Positions 11,999 through 23,270 of a DNA stretch of 64,000 nucleotides are shown here, piece by piece. A program made the position numbers and the translations under genes. How positions within the stretch are numbered: position 1 is the stretch's first letter; each line of letters begins with the position of its first letter. The DNA is from Salvator merianae (taxonomy: Eukaryota > Chordata > Lepidosauria > Squamata > Teiidae), in assembly GCA_003586115.2 (NCBI GenBank), contig QVOM02000116.1:44339024-44403023 (forward strand). Direction: 5' to 3'. A model generated the notes under the pieces. It was not told where the DNA came from, made no database searches, and was given only the letters and a program-made list of their open reading frames with translations.

Positions 11999-12340
11999 GG
12001 TCCTTTCCACACTTGGTGATGGACTGGACCACATTCCACTTCTGAGCCTCTTGTGTCTGCATCTTAGAGTGGACTTGAAAGGCCCCTCCTCCTCCTAGTA
12101 TGCTCCATCTACACAGGACAGAGTGTAAACTGAACTAGGATGCCCCAAATGGCATCCTGGTCTGGTCTACTGGTAGATCTCTTTTTTGAGTTCTACCAGC
12201 ATACTAGGGGGTGATATACTAGGCCATAGGGGACCCCTTTTGATGGTGCAACAATGTACACCTCTGAAATGGCCCCCTTGGGAGCTCTGAATATTTGGAG
12301 GCCTCCCTACACTGGCTCCAGATCTGGTGTGAACTTCAGA
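11999..12340. mobile_element. H-A-like element, right end unclear
   Basis: It begins with GGTCCTTTCCACACTTGG, an H-A left end. It carries CTGGTCTGGTCTACTGGTAG and TGAAATGGCCCCCTTGG, phrases seen in other H-A copies but here in inverted order. No convincing right inverted repeat is found, so the end is approximate. Confidence 0.55.
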
Positions 12341-12572
12341 GCCTGTGCAGAGACTGGCATGGAACAGGCTTCCCCAGCGCAGATGGCCTAGTTCAATTGC
12401 TTATTCCAGTACAGGGCAGCTCACACTCAGAAAAGTGACTTCCAGTGCAAATAAACATAGACAAAGCTCACCAAATCTACTAACTAACCTTTTAGTCTCT
12501 CGTGGTCTGGCTGATTATGCGCCAGAAAGAAACGGGGGGATGAAAGCCCAGAGTGGAAATTCCTTTCTCTAG

Positions 12573-12937
12573 GGCTGCATCCACATGACCTAAAAATGTC
12601 AAAGAAAAAGGGTCCCAAAGGTTTAGTGACTGGACTTGGCTGCACCCATTAGGCACCCAGCCTTGCCTCAGAAAGTAGCAACGACTCTCAGAAGCCACCC
12701 TTTGCAGAGCATTATGCAGAAGGATGCCATGGCAAGAGCAACTTATCTGCCATGTCATCTTCCCACCTCTGTCTGAGGATGCTCAGAAAATGGGTCACTT
12801 CTGGAGTCATTTTCCACGCAATCTTTTATAGGCCTGGGTAGAAATTTTGAAACCAAGGGACTTTCAGTCCCTGGCTTCAGCATTAGCTAAAGATAGGGCA
12901 AGGTGAAAATTGGAACAAGTGTTGCATGGAAGCAGCC
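12573..12937. mobile_element. H-F element (GGCTGCATCCA ends)
   Basis: The left end GGCTGCATCCACATGACC and inverted right end GGCTGCTTCCATGCAACAC form inverted repeats around about 365 bp of non-coding sequence. A TAA follows the right end and a TAG precedes the left end, compatible with a decayed 3-bp target duplication. A related short element lies at 13051-13304. Confidence 0.6.
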
Positions 12938-13050
12938 TAACGATTAAGCCCTTTAAACTATAGGCTAATTCAGCCGTACCATCAACCTAACTAGAGAAGA
13001 AGTGATGACCATAGCATATTTCACCCATAAAAGGGATGACCTGAAAATCA

Positions 13051-13304
13051 GGCTGCATCCAGACATCACTTATTTATTCCACTGTATTTGGATATTCCAG
13101 TATAAATCATAGATATTCTGGAATATCCATGCTTTTTTCCAGAATATCCAAATGTAGCAGAATAAGTAAGGCTGCATCCAGACATCGCTTATTTATTCCA
13201 CTTATTTGGATATTCTAGAATAAAGTATGGATATTCTGGAACATCCATGCTTTTTCAAAAATATCCAAATGTAACAGAATAAGTATGTGACACCTGGATG
13301 AAGC
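13051..13304. mobile_element. MITE with an internal tandem duplication
   Basis: The left end GGCTGCATCCAGACATCAC and the inverted right end GCTTCATCCAGGTGTCACA form inverted repeats, and ATCA flanks both sides (13047-13050 and 13305-13308). The left 119 bp are repeated in tandem from 13170. Each unit contains an inverted GATATTC/GAATATC arm pair. Confidence 0.7.
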
Positions 13305-13308
13305 ATCA

Positions 13309-13776
13309 GTTATTATTTTATTAGCCAAATAAATAGTGTTTTTAGTATTTATATTACTAATGAAATGTGATTTTCCCAACACAATTGTTTTGGGCAACTG
13401 AAAAAATGCTGAAAAATACATTAGCATCAGGTAGGCTGTTATGCATGTTGAATACTAGGACCACATTTTCATAAATGGTAATGTTAAGGCTCCCCACCCA
13501 CCCAGAACATTGCATAGCTTCTTTTCAAAATTCAGGTTGTATCAACAACAGAAGATAGCTTAAAAAAAACACAAAACCTAAGGCCCAAACCATAATTAAT
13601 GTTCTTTCCATGATATATGGCATACAACACAACCTTTTCATAAAGAGGTCAAGACATTTCAAAAGGGAAGAAGTTGAATACAGCAGGATGTTTCTCCCTC
13701 CCCTTTTATTTATGAATATTATACTAACAATACAAGATGACTGCAAAACTAAAAGTGAGTTTTCATAAATTTTAAG
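13309..13776. other. AT-rich non-coding DNA
   Basis: No gene, RNA or transposon end recognised. Confidence 0.4.
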
Positions 13777-13862
13777 CAGGAGTCTTGTGGCACCTTAAAG
13801 ATTGATACATTTATTATAGAATAGACTTTCACGGACTGCAGACCACTTTATAAAATGCACAT
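13777..13862. repeat. interspersed repeat with TCTTGTGGCACCTTA start
   Basis: GAGTCTTGTGGCACCTTAAA, then GACTTTCACGGACTGCAG, is the fixed order of a short interspersed repeat that I recognise as widespread in reptile genomes. Its class is not certain to me. Confidence 0.55.
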
Positions 13863-14047
13863 TGTTTAATATTCACTTACAGATGTGTGTGGGGGTGTCT
13901 TGTGTGTGCGCGTCTTTGCAGCAGGTTCAGAAGGAAATGAAATATGCAGACAATGAACATTCAATTAGAACTAAAATGCATGCAGAATTCACTTGAGTAG
14001 CTAGTGATGAAACTACCGACCCAGTAATGATGATATATGTTAACCGG
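13863..14047. other. non-coding spacer
   Basis: Contains a short GT-rich stretch near 13885-13910 and nothing else of note. Confidence 0.4.
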
Positions 14048-14215
14048 GGTTACCATAAGAAAAAGAGGACTGGGTTCCTGCTCCTTTAATCATTATGCAG
14101 AAGAGGGAATTTCAGCAAATGTAGTTTGTAATGCAGGTAACACCTGCTGAAATTCCTTCTTGTTTGCAACTATTAAAGGAGCAGAAATCTTGTCCCATTT
14201 TTTATATGGTACCCT
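14048..14215. mobile_element. palindromic MITE (H-G), 168 bp
   Basis: The left arm GGTTACCATAAG through CTGCTCCTTTAAT is matched by an inverted right arm ATTAAAGGAGCAG through TATGGTACCCT. The middle holds GGGAATTTCAGCA and its inverse TGCTGAAATTCC, so most of the element can fold into one hairpin. Right-type and left-type fragments of the same family occur near 61245 and 62630. It is non-coding. Confidence 0.75.
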
Positions 14216-14611
14216 AAGTTAATATATACAGAGGAACAGGATTTTTTTTCCTGTTCAGATCCTAGTTAATCATATTAATTTTCCTATCAAATTGTTGATT
14301 CTAGAGAACAAGGTTTGCTCCACCACTTTATGGAGTCATGGGAAAATATTTCAAGCTCAAAACAAGATAGCTCCATTTTGTATAACAAAACATAAGTTTG
14401 TGGATGTCTATTTTTGCCCATTTTTCCTCTTAATGATCTGCAGCATAGTGGGTATGGAATTGAAAGAAATATCCAGTTGCCCATTTCACTTGTGTACTAC
14501 AAGCCAAATATCCAGTTGTCCATTCCACCATGTACTACAAGCCAACTCCTTTGGTTTCGCAGCTGATGGAGAGCAAAGCAGCATTTCAAATGCCCTCAGT
14601 CTTCCCATTTT
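14216..14611. other. non-coding, nothing recognised
   Basis: A 130-codon plus-strand frame crosses this interval and runs into the following repeat. Its composition and the overlap with a minus-strand frame suggest chance. Confidence 0.4.
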
Positions 14612-14800
14612 ATTTATTTATTTAAAACATTTCTATACTGCTTCTTCATACCCAAAACTTAAAGAAATTTACAATAAAATTTAGAGATAAGGTTAAAAAC
14701 ACCTAAAAACAGCCCATCTAAACAGCCCACCTAAAAACACAGAGCCCATCAATATCTGAGTTTTAATCCAGCTCCAGTGCATCTTCAGGGTGAGAGAGCT
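14612..14800 (-). repeat. L2-type 3'-end fragment
   Basis: The inverted (AAAT)n tail TATTTATTTATTTAAAACAT is followed by A-rich runs, including TAAAAACACCTAAAAACAGC, as in reptile L2-like 3' regions on the minus strand. Non-coding. Confidence 0.5.
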
Positions 14801-14824
14801 CATCAGTCAAGTGACTAGTCATTT

Positions 14825-15304
14825 GGGGCCTTTCTGCACTTCCCCCCTTTTGTTCTGGAACAGGGTAGGACAGTTCCAAGCTGGATGGTCCATTCCACTC
14901 CAGCCCTCATCACTGCCTCCAGAGAGACCTTGGAGGCAGTACCAAGGCTCTGAAGGACTGGAATGAAAGTTCCCAGTCTTTGGAGTTTCCAGCCTGGCTG
15001 GTTTGAACCCACTTCCAGAAGTGTTTCCTAGAGCACCACCGACAAAAGTCTCCGGTAGTATACCGGACCAAAGGGGAATGCCTTCCACTTGCTTTCATGG
15101 TCCAGTGTACTGTCCCTGGTTTGCTTGTAGACTTCAAGTATACAGAGCGTGCGTGCCATTTTAAGTGCCTTAGCTTGGTCCACACTTCATCCATTACAAA
15201 GTGTGATTAGAGTGGGTGGGACATGGTCTAGTCCACACTAACATGCAGATTGCTGCCTTTATTCTAGAACTTGGTCCAGAATAAGGAGCAGTATGGAAAG
15301 GACC
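14825..15304. mobile_element. H-A element, complete (480 bp)
   Basis: The left end GGGGCCTTTCTGCACTTCC and inverted right end GGTCCTTTCCATACTGCTCC bracket the element, with TTT on both sides (14822-14824 and 15305-15307). Interior phrases such as GGAGGCAGTACCAAGGCTCTG also occur in the copy at 5822-6280. No transposase frame is present. This is the clearest full-length H-A copy together with the one at 21912. Confidence 0.75.
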
Positions 15305-15307
15305 TTT

Positions 15308-16917
15308 CTTTCCACATTATCTAACCCAAAGCATGTCACATTGCTATGCATTCTTCTTCTCTGAGATGGGACTGAAGTTGGATTAAGACTGGAATGTAGG
15401 TGGGTCCACTGTTAAAAAATGAGTGAGGGCAGGAAACAGCAAACTAGTTTAATAATATATTCTAACATAACGTTCTGAGTGTTCTGTTGCCAGATGGTCT
15501 ACATACACATATACAATCTTGTGCGTAGCTGTGTAACAGAGCCACTATTTAAAAAAAAAAAAAAACACCTTTAGTCTGACATCTGTATTATACAAAATTC
15601 AGTACAAGAGAGAATTGCAGCAGAAGTAGCTTGTATTGCAAACACCAATGAAGCAACACCAGTTGCACCAATGTGCAATTGTTAAAGGTACAAGAACCCT
15701 GATCTAGATTCTGTACTGTAACCTCAATTGTAATGGAAAATCCTAATAGAAGGGAATGCTCCCCAGCTGTTTTTGAATGTGGTAATTTTTAGAGTCACAT
15801 ATCTAGGGAAGCTGTACTATAGAAACTGGTCTGATAAAAAAAGGGCATTGAGGGCAGATGATAGCATATTTCACAAACACTGAGTTTTTCTGAACTAAAT
15901 TACTACCTAGGAGTCTTTAAAAATATTGGTCATAGGGATTATAAGGAAGGCCATTGAAAATGTCACAGGAAAACAATATCAGCAACCATAAAATTTTAAG
16001 ACAGGCAGATATGGACTAGCACAACTTTCATATTTCAGATTTGGTCAACAAAATGTGAATAAGAGCACAAGAAATGTACCGAAGCCTGGATTGTTTTACA
16101 TCTTGCAACTCTGACATCTGTGTGGAAGAGGATGGTGTGTTTTGTGGTCTGGCACGAAGAGTTACAAATTGTTTTAAGGCTATGCATGAGTCACCAATCT
16201 TACACAGTAATTGTGATTTCTACCTGTGCTATGATGAAGGTTCTTTCCTACTTACATTGTAGAATTTAATAGTTAAAACTGTGTCCAATAATGGGTCACC
16301 TGGGCAATTTCTTGTTCCAGGAGCAGCAAAAGTTATAGAAGAATCCTCTTTCCCTCATCAGATTGCTGGATTTCTCCCATATTGTTAAATATATAAAATA
16401 ATTTATAATCTACCTTATTCACCTTTGCAAATAGCATAGTCTGCCTTATTGTGCATAGTTTTAATAATTATAGATCATGACTATCCACAGCTGCAGAACT
16501 GTAGAGGGTTTGAGGATTCCGTGACCTATATAAGGCATATATGTTTAAGTGAAAGTCAGGGGCTTGCTCCATTAGAGGGGGGCCTTAAAACTTTATACAC
16601 TTCTCTTCCCTATTTTTTTTAGTGAATGTTGTTGTTTTTATAGTGAACTACATCACAAAATTCAGAGAAATAAAACTTGAAGGGCCCTTGCATTTAGGTT
16701 AACATTTATAAAAGATTGAAGACAGTTTTTCCTTCATTCCTAATTACCACTGCTTCCTTTCTCACTTTACCAGACATACTTACCAAAAAAAAAAAAAAAA
16801 GATAGATTCCTAAGTAATTCTGGTCTTTCTTTATTAAGAAACATTTTAAATTTGGAGTTTGGGCCCATTGGTTATTGGAATCCTAACCAACGTTTTGGAA
16901 TCAGCAAGGGGCGATCC
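15308..16917. other. non-coding DNA with poly-A runs
   Basis: Poly-A tracts lie near 15549-15565 and 16783-16800. A 62-codon frame near 16074 has no supporting features. No gene recognised. Confidence 0.4.
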
Positions 16918-17075
16918 TGCACTGGTTGGTATGCCAATCAGCAATCAGACTCGGAGCCGCCCTTCTACACACTAATGCAATCTAGCTGGGGACTCCCTTA
17001 GACCACACTGTATGGAGGAATGGATGTTCCTAGTATGCTTGCTTGTCTGTTATACCGGACAGCACGAAATTGCCC
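16918..17075. mobile_element. H-C element, 158 bp
   Basis: The left end GGGGCGATCCTGCACTGG and inverted right end GGGCAATTTCGTGCTGTCCG match the copy at 4707-4850. The flanking trinucleotides CAA and AAA only partly agree, so the insertion is probably older. Confidence 0.65.
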
Positions 17076-17139
17076 AAAGTGCCCTTGAAGAACGTGACTA
17101 GTTCTATGTGTTGTTGCTTTTTGCACTTATGGAATTGTT

Positions 17140-17236
17140 TCTATCCAGATGTCTTCCTGATTTTATTGTAAGTTGCCCTGAGAATTTCAGGTATAGGGTA
17201 GGATAGAAATACTAAATAAATAAATAAATAAATAGT
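17140..17236 (+). repeat. L2-type 3' tail with AAAT repeats
   Basis: TTATTGTAAGTTGCCCTGAG, then TATAGGGTAGGATAGAAATA and (AAAT)n, is the same tail as at 695-745, and resembles the end of the L2 fragment at 41815. Confidence 0.65.
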
Positions 17237-18284
17237 TCTTGAGCTGAGCTTCTTTGCACCAATAAAAACTAGAGCTATGGCTGCCTGTTTCTGCCAGAGA
17301 CAGTGGATTTCTATTTGTAGAAGTCAATACTTTATCCCCTGGAATAGCCACGTACATTACTGTAACTTTCTTTCACTTGACCACAGTAATGTCAGGCATA
17401 TCGTGATCCAACTGTTTATTTGTTTGAATTTAGAATCTCGCAATATTTTAACCTCACTATTTTTGTGCCAATTATTTTTCTTTACTCATGTTCTCTCCAA
17501 TTTTTTCCAGCTGGTAAGGGTTGTGGTTTTCACTTAACTCCCAATGTAACATCATAATGTGATGTGACCTTATCACAGCACAGTCTTTGTGATCGTAATG
17601 GAGTTATTATTGTTGTTATTATTGTTGCATCCCCTTTCAAAAACCTATGAACAGGTTTTATCCTTCTATTTTTAAGCTCTCTGTAATTCCATGAAGCTTT
17701 TTTCATTTAATTAATGTGCCAGGACAATAAAATAACACACAAAATCATTATTTCATGACATTAATGAAATCTACTTTTCTAGCAGGATTTGAATAGGCAA
17801 TTGAACAACAGTGCTCTAAAACACATTAAAACCAGGTCATCTGCTTTGCATTTCTAACAATATGCCCACACTTCCATGAAGGGTAATCTTAAACTACCGA
17901 GGGGTTTTTTTGCCTCTCTTTTTCTTTTTTTTCTAGAGCAGACAGTACATCTTTATCTTAAAATTCCAAATGTTTCAACAATGGATGATTGTAAAGAACT
18001 AGACAATTATTTTTTCAGCACCCATTGATTAATGACTTAGTCTATGACACGGAGAGAAAATGTAGAACAAAGGAGTCCATTATAATAATGCATAGGCATT
18101 AAACCATCTTCATTAATAGGGTCTTTTTTGGCTTCTGCTTAGCATAAAACAAAATGCACCTTACAGAAACTGAAGATGTATTAACTTGAGATGTTTCTTT
18201 AAATGAAATTGACAAAAGAATGCACACAAAAATGTTGTTGTGCTACCCATTTTAAGAAAAAAACTTATTATTTACTTGCAGTTC
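17237..18284. other. AT-rich non-coding DNA
   Basis: Includes a short ATT/GTT-rich patch near 17605-17630. Nothing else recognised. Confidence 0.4.
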
Positions 18285-18655
18285 CCTGTAGAGATGTGTC
18301 AAACTGGTTCAGGTTCGAAAACTGTTCAAATGAAATAGGTTGGTTTGACTGGTTCAGACTTGAACTGAACCAACCCCCTGTTCAATGGAGTCAGTTTGAA
18401 TTGAACTGAACCACGGGGCTGCTTGCACAAACTGGTTAAACACCCTTTTTTTATTCAAACCGGTTTGAGTTTAAATCAATAGTCCTTTTAAAAGGGCTTG
18501 TTCAAGTAAATGTTGTGCAAATTTTAAAAATGATTAGCTATGACACTGTTCAATGTTCAGATTGAACTGGGTTTGGCCCATTCGACCCAGCTCAAGTTCA
18601 AACCAAACTCAATGTGGTTCGGTGTGATTCAAACTAATCACACCACTATTTTTAT
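18285..18655. mobile_element. hAT-like element rich in GGTTCAAA-type words
   Basis: The left edge TAGAGATGTGTCAAACTGG and inverted right edge TAGTGGTGTGATTAGTTTG resemble hAT ends. The interior repeats GGTTCA and TGAACC words many times in both orientations. No clear 8-bp target duplication remains. It may be an old non-autonomous hAT copy. Confidence 0.5.
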
Positions 18656-18844
18656 GTTTGGGTACACCTTAAATCCCTGAAAGTGAACTTATGGGAACAA
18701 GGAATGTGAATTGTGGTTTTGCAGTCTCCATGGATGGCATCCTTTTTTCAAGACCCAATCCATGAAGCTACTACAATGATCAAAGAAAATCCAAGGCCAC
18801 AAAATGCAAAGACATCACTTCTGTACCTTTTTTAAGGGCATCTT
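18656..18844. other. non-coding spacer
   Basis: No feature recognised. Confidence 0.4.
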
Positions 18845-19352
18845 GGCCATTTCTACACTAGACTAGCCTATCTTGAACAGGATGGGATACCCTGAGATGG
18901 GTTGCCAGTGAGGTGGGATAAGGTTGTCCACGTTCTGGACAGCTGTTCCAATCCCAGGTCACAGTGCTGACTTTCAAAGGCTCTACCCTCACCCTCAAAG
19001 CCAGCACTCAGTCTTCAAAGAAAGGGAACAAAAGTTCCTGGCTTTCAGAATCTCAAACCTAGACCATTTTGGCAGTATGCTGACTTCTGCCACCACCTTC
19101 AGTGGAGTTTCCTGATGTGCTGCTGAAACGGACAGCTGATTGTATTCCAAACTACAGGGCATGCCTTCTGCACGCCCTTCATAATCCAGAATACTGATAT
19201 TGGTCCAGTTACAGACCTCTGTAAAGAGATCCGTATTTGGACTGAGATACCACTCCATTTTGACACACTGTCCCAGTCCAAGGCCTAGTCCAATGTGGAC
19301 TGGCCATATTGGGGGTGGGGGCACTGGTGATCCACACTAGTGTGCAGACAAC
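18845..19352. mobile_element. H-A element copy, right end approximate
   Basis: Starts GGCCATTTCTACACTAG and carries H-A phrases including GATCCACACTAGTGTGCAG near the right side. The terminal inverted repeat on the right is not clean, so the copy is either truncated or highly diverged. The 109-codon minus-strand frame within it is not conserved between H-A copies. Confidence 0.55.
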
Positions 19353-20149
19353 AGAGACCTCTTTTCATGTGCATTTTCTCTGCAATAATTAAGCCCAAAT
19401 GTCCTGTCCTCATTTAAATCCATCCACACTATGCTTAGGTCCAGACAGGGGGTGACTATGAATTAGAATCAGAGTCATCCCTTTTGTCAACAACTTGTCC
19501 ACAGTGCTGCCATCTTTGTCACTTTCTTATTTTTGGTTCTCATTCCAGATGCTGCTTTCCCCTGGTATTTTAACTAGCCTCTGCTGTGTGCCGATAGTAC
19601 TGCTGGAAACTGCTAGATTGGCCTATGCATTTCTTTTACCTTATGCTCACCTAGCATCACTGTAATCTATTATCAACAAAATTTGAGTGACCTGCTGAAG
19701 TTACTTTCTGCCTCATTTCTGAGTCTGGGCATAGGGCAGTGATTCTGACACCCTCTGTGCTGAGCACTTCCATGCAAATGAAAACATTGTGGCTAGGATT
19801 CCATTAGATGCCCTAAACGTGGAGGGTGGAGGGAGGGCGAGAGAAGTCAGCAGCAAGGACTTTGATTCTGCACCAAGAATGGGTGTGGGCAGAAGGAGTT
19901 GTGTTCGCGACCCCACTTCTGATCCTTTTAAAGGGGGTGACTGTTAGGTCACAGACACATTGTATGTAGATGCAGCCTACGAGCATATCATGCCTCTCAG
20001 TTTCAGTACAGCTCTCCCAAGCAAATTCAGCATATTTTGCTTGCCATTTGCCATTCAGACACAGCAGTCATCCTTGCTAGGTTATTGAGCCACAGGGAAT
20101 TGCTCACTGGCTTTCCCTGAAAGTGGCAGTGTGCAGGCAGCAAAAACTA
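19353..20149. other. non-coding, possible decayed DNA element
   Basis: GATGCAGCCTA near 19970 resembles an inverted H-F end, but no convincing left partner was found. Otherwise nothing recognised. Confidence 0.35.
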
Positions 20150-21165
20150 TGCATTGTTTGCTTGTTTATATGCAACCCTACCCACCTAATGGCACTGAGG
20201 GCAACTTACAACAATAAGTTAAGATATATAAAAAGCAAAATAAAAAGGTGCAATGCTAAAAACATTCAATTAGAAAACAAAAAAACCAAAATGAGAATTA
20301 AAAACTCGAGTGAGCACTCCAGAGAGGAATGCCAAGGTGAACAAAAGTGTTCTTAATTATTTCCAAAAAATATGCAAGCAGGAGGCTTGCCTTTGATCAT
20401 AAGGAAGTACTGTTCCAGAGGGCTGCTGCAAAAGAGAAGCAAACATTTCCTGTAACTGGCATTGACTTGTCTTATAGTGAAAAAGGAGTACCTGAACATT
20501 TACAGAATGTGTCATAACAATAGATACTTCCTAAATAGCCCAAACACTTGTTCATCAATTATTATAAGTTTCCTCTAAGCCTATCAGTACATTGCAAGTA
20601 CCATATTGCAGCTGGATGAACCAAAACAGAATTGCTTGGCAGAGACCAAACAGTGTGGTCTGAATTAGGGATGGACTAAAAAAGATCATGTTTTGGACAC
20701 TGCCCTGTTCTCAAGTGCAGACAACTTGTCGGAGACCACAGAGCATTCTCCCATTCTAAGGTGGAAGGTGTGAATGGGCCCTATATGTCACCATCACCTT
20801 GACGCTCCTCAGTAGTGAATAGGTAACTAATGCAGATCTTTAAAAACCGGTACGTTGTGCATCCAGCCAGAAACTCCCTTCAACAGTTGAGCTGCTGCAT
20901 TCTATACAGCAGCTTCCAGATCATATTCAAGGGTAACCTCATGTAGACTACACTATAGCAGTCTATTCTGGAGGTTACTAGAGCATAGATCATTGTAGCC
21001 AAATTGCCCCTATCAGGGAAAGGTCAAAGCTGGTGAAGCAGTCAGAGTTGGAGGTAAACACTCCTGGCTACTGCTGCCACATGAGTCTCAAGTGACAGAA
21101 AAGAATTGAGAAGCACCCCCAGATCTGCATATTTCAGATATGGCTTTAGTAACTCTGCTCTAGAG
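20150..21165 (-). mobile_element. L2 LINE fragment (3' half), interrupted
   Basis: Read on the minus strand, the right part resembles the C-terminal reverse-transcriptase region of squamate L2, with plus-strand phrases GAGCTGCTGCATTCTATACA, GCAGTCTATTCTGGAGGTTA and AGAGCATAGATCATTGTAGC. The left part is the L2 3' end, with GGGCAACTTACAACAATAAG. An H-B right-end fragment sits inside it. Many stops and indels make it inactive. Confidence 0.7.
20660..20782. mobile_element. H-B element, right-end fragment
   Basis: CCATTCTAAGGTGGAAGGTG leading to TGAATGGGCCC matches the right end of the complete H-B copy ending at 35328. The left end is not recognised. It lies within an older L2 fragment, so it arrived later. 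Confidence 0.6.
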
Positions 21166-21908
21166 AAGTCTACTTAGGTTCTAGGTATGGGTCTGTGCAT
21201 GACATACAACGGTGACTGCACATCTGAAATTGTCACAACCCATTCTCAATACATGTTTGAGCATGGCAACCTTGCTCTCTCTGTTTGGGTCCCAAATCAG
21301 GCCTATCGATGACCATGTGTCATCAGGCAGGATTTGTATATATCCATAATCACATGAATGGACAAGTAGTGTGAAACATGATGAAGAAGTATATAAGTCA
21401 GGAAGGGCTGAGTGTTGAAGAGATTAGTAAAGCTATATGAATAAATCACAAGGAATAATTTGACAAAGTTAACCTCTCATTCAGCTGATAGAATATCAAT
21501 GAACAGATCTTGCTGCCACTCTGCAGTCATTCATTTTCAAGGAAGAACTGTGCATGTGGGTGTTGCGTTTTGGAGTGCTAGGCTTCTCCACAGCGTCAGT
21601 CAGTGTTTCTCGGATTCAGTATAGCAGTTTATTTATTGAACTGTATAGCCTAGCACATAGCCATCTTTTACCTTCTTTCCAAAAGAGAAAACTAAAAGCA
21701 TATAGAAAATATTCCATTTAAATATAACGAAAATGGCATACAAAAGTAAAAGGTTTAAATCTCCAGCCTACTGTCATTGGTTTTCTTCCTAACTTTCACT
21801 TTACTTCAGCCCCATTGGATGGCTTTCAAGCATAAACTGTCCATTAAAAGTCCTGACAGCATCTCAATGGAATTCAAGTCAGAACTTCAACTAGACAACA
21901 CCAGAACC
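21166..21908. other. non-coding, nothing recognised
   Basis: Mixed sequence with no convincing frame or repeat. Confidence 0.4.
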
Positions 21909-21911
21909 TTA

Positions 21912-22334
21912 GGGCATTTCCACACTTACCATTTGGTGGACCTCTCCAGTGGGTCTGGATCAGTTGAAATGATCCCCCAGCTGGACATGTCCACGTGTCC
22001 AAAAACAAAACCATCTACATATGGACAGCTGTTGCAGGACAGCTACCTGACCAGCCCCAAAGCATGCATGAGCTTCAGAACCAGCCTCCAATATTTCCAA
22101 TAGCCAGGAACAAAAGTTCATGACCTCAGAGTCCTTGGGGGAGGAGGTCTACTGGTGTCCCAGACTAAGCAGCAATTTTGGGCCACCTAGTCCAGTCTAC
22201 ACTCCATCCAATGCAGATGGAGTATACTAGCAAGGGAAGGGCTCTGTGATCTGCACCATGATGTACAAGAAAGAGGTGCTGAAGAGGACTATGACAAGCA
22301 CTGTACTGGATCACCAGTAGGTGCAAAAAAACTC
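21912..22334. mobile_element. H-A element, complete (423 bp)
   Basis: The left end GGGCATTTCCACACTTACC and inverted right end GAGTTTTTTTGCACCTACTG lie inside exact TTA direct repeats (21909-21911 and 22335-22337). Interior H-A phrases include CACCTAGTCCAGTCTACAC and CATCCAATGCAGATGG. The TTA duplication supports a PIF/Harbinger-type mechanism for family H-A. The 108-codon plus-strand frame across it is not shared by other copies. Confidence 0.75.
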
Positions 22335-22339
22335 TTAAT

Positions 22340-23270
22340 TTTGCTTATTTGAGCCATTGCTTTCAAGCTTCAAATTGTTGCCTTGCTTCATAACCCAATT
22401 GCTCAGATCACAGACTGATGACTAGAAATTCCCCTTCAGAGTTTTCTTGTAGAGAACAAAATTCATGGTTTCATCAATTATGGCAAGTCGTCCAGGTCCT
22501 GAAGCAGCAAAGTATGCCCATACCATCACACTATCACTAACTCATTTCACTGCTGGTTTGTTCTTTTTGTGGAATGCTATGATAGCTTCATACCAGATGC
22601 AATGAGATCCATGTCTTCTACAAGTTTTCAATTTTGACTCATCAGTCCACAGAATATTATCCAAAAAGCTTGTGGGTCATCAGAGACAGGTTAGTAAATG
22701 TGTGATGTGCCTTTATGTTCCTCTTGGTTAGTAGTAGGTTTTGCCTTGCAAATCTCCCATGGATATAATTTTTGCCTAATGTCAGTGTGATTATGAATGC
22801 TGACCTTATCTGAGGTGAGACCTGCCATTGCTTAGATATTTATCTGAGAGCTTTGGTGACATCCTGGATGAGTATGTCTATGCACTCTTGTGAAAATTTT
22901 GACGGGCCAGCCACCTTTAAGAAGAGTCACAACTGTTCCAGGTTTTCTTTTCTTTTTTCAGTTTGGAGATAATAGACCTAGAACCTTAAAAGTGGCTTTG
23001 TAACTCTTTCCAGACAGATACATTGCAATATTTGGTTCATTGGTTGACTGAATAACTAAAGGGTCAATTCACACAAATGATATAAATATAGGATAATTTT
23101 TCTCCTTCAATAAATTAAACAATCAATCACTTGAAAGCTATATTTGATGTTTACTCAGGTTGTCTTGTCTTATATTAAATTTTGTTTGAAGATCTGAACA
23201 ATTAAATGTGGCAAATATGCAAAACCAGAAGAAATCAGAAAGAGGGCAAAATACTTTTTTACTGCACTAT
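22340..23270 (-). mobile_element. decayed Tc1/mariner transposon with transposase pseudogene
   Basis: On the minus strand the right end reads AGTGCAGTAAAAAAGTATTT, a Tc1-type terminus. The coding remnant includes a stretch equivalent to the conserved Tc1 transposase segment around tryptophan and the second catalytic aspartate (seen as FWIIFCGLMSQN, with the aspartate changed to methionine). That is on the plus strand as GACTCATCAGTCCACAG near 22635. Stops interrupt every frame. The left end is not well preserved. Confidence 0.75.

Noticed and set aside
14292..14684. 130-codon plus-strand frame
   Set aside because: It runs into an L2-type tail and has no recognisable domain.
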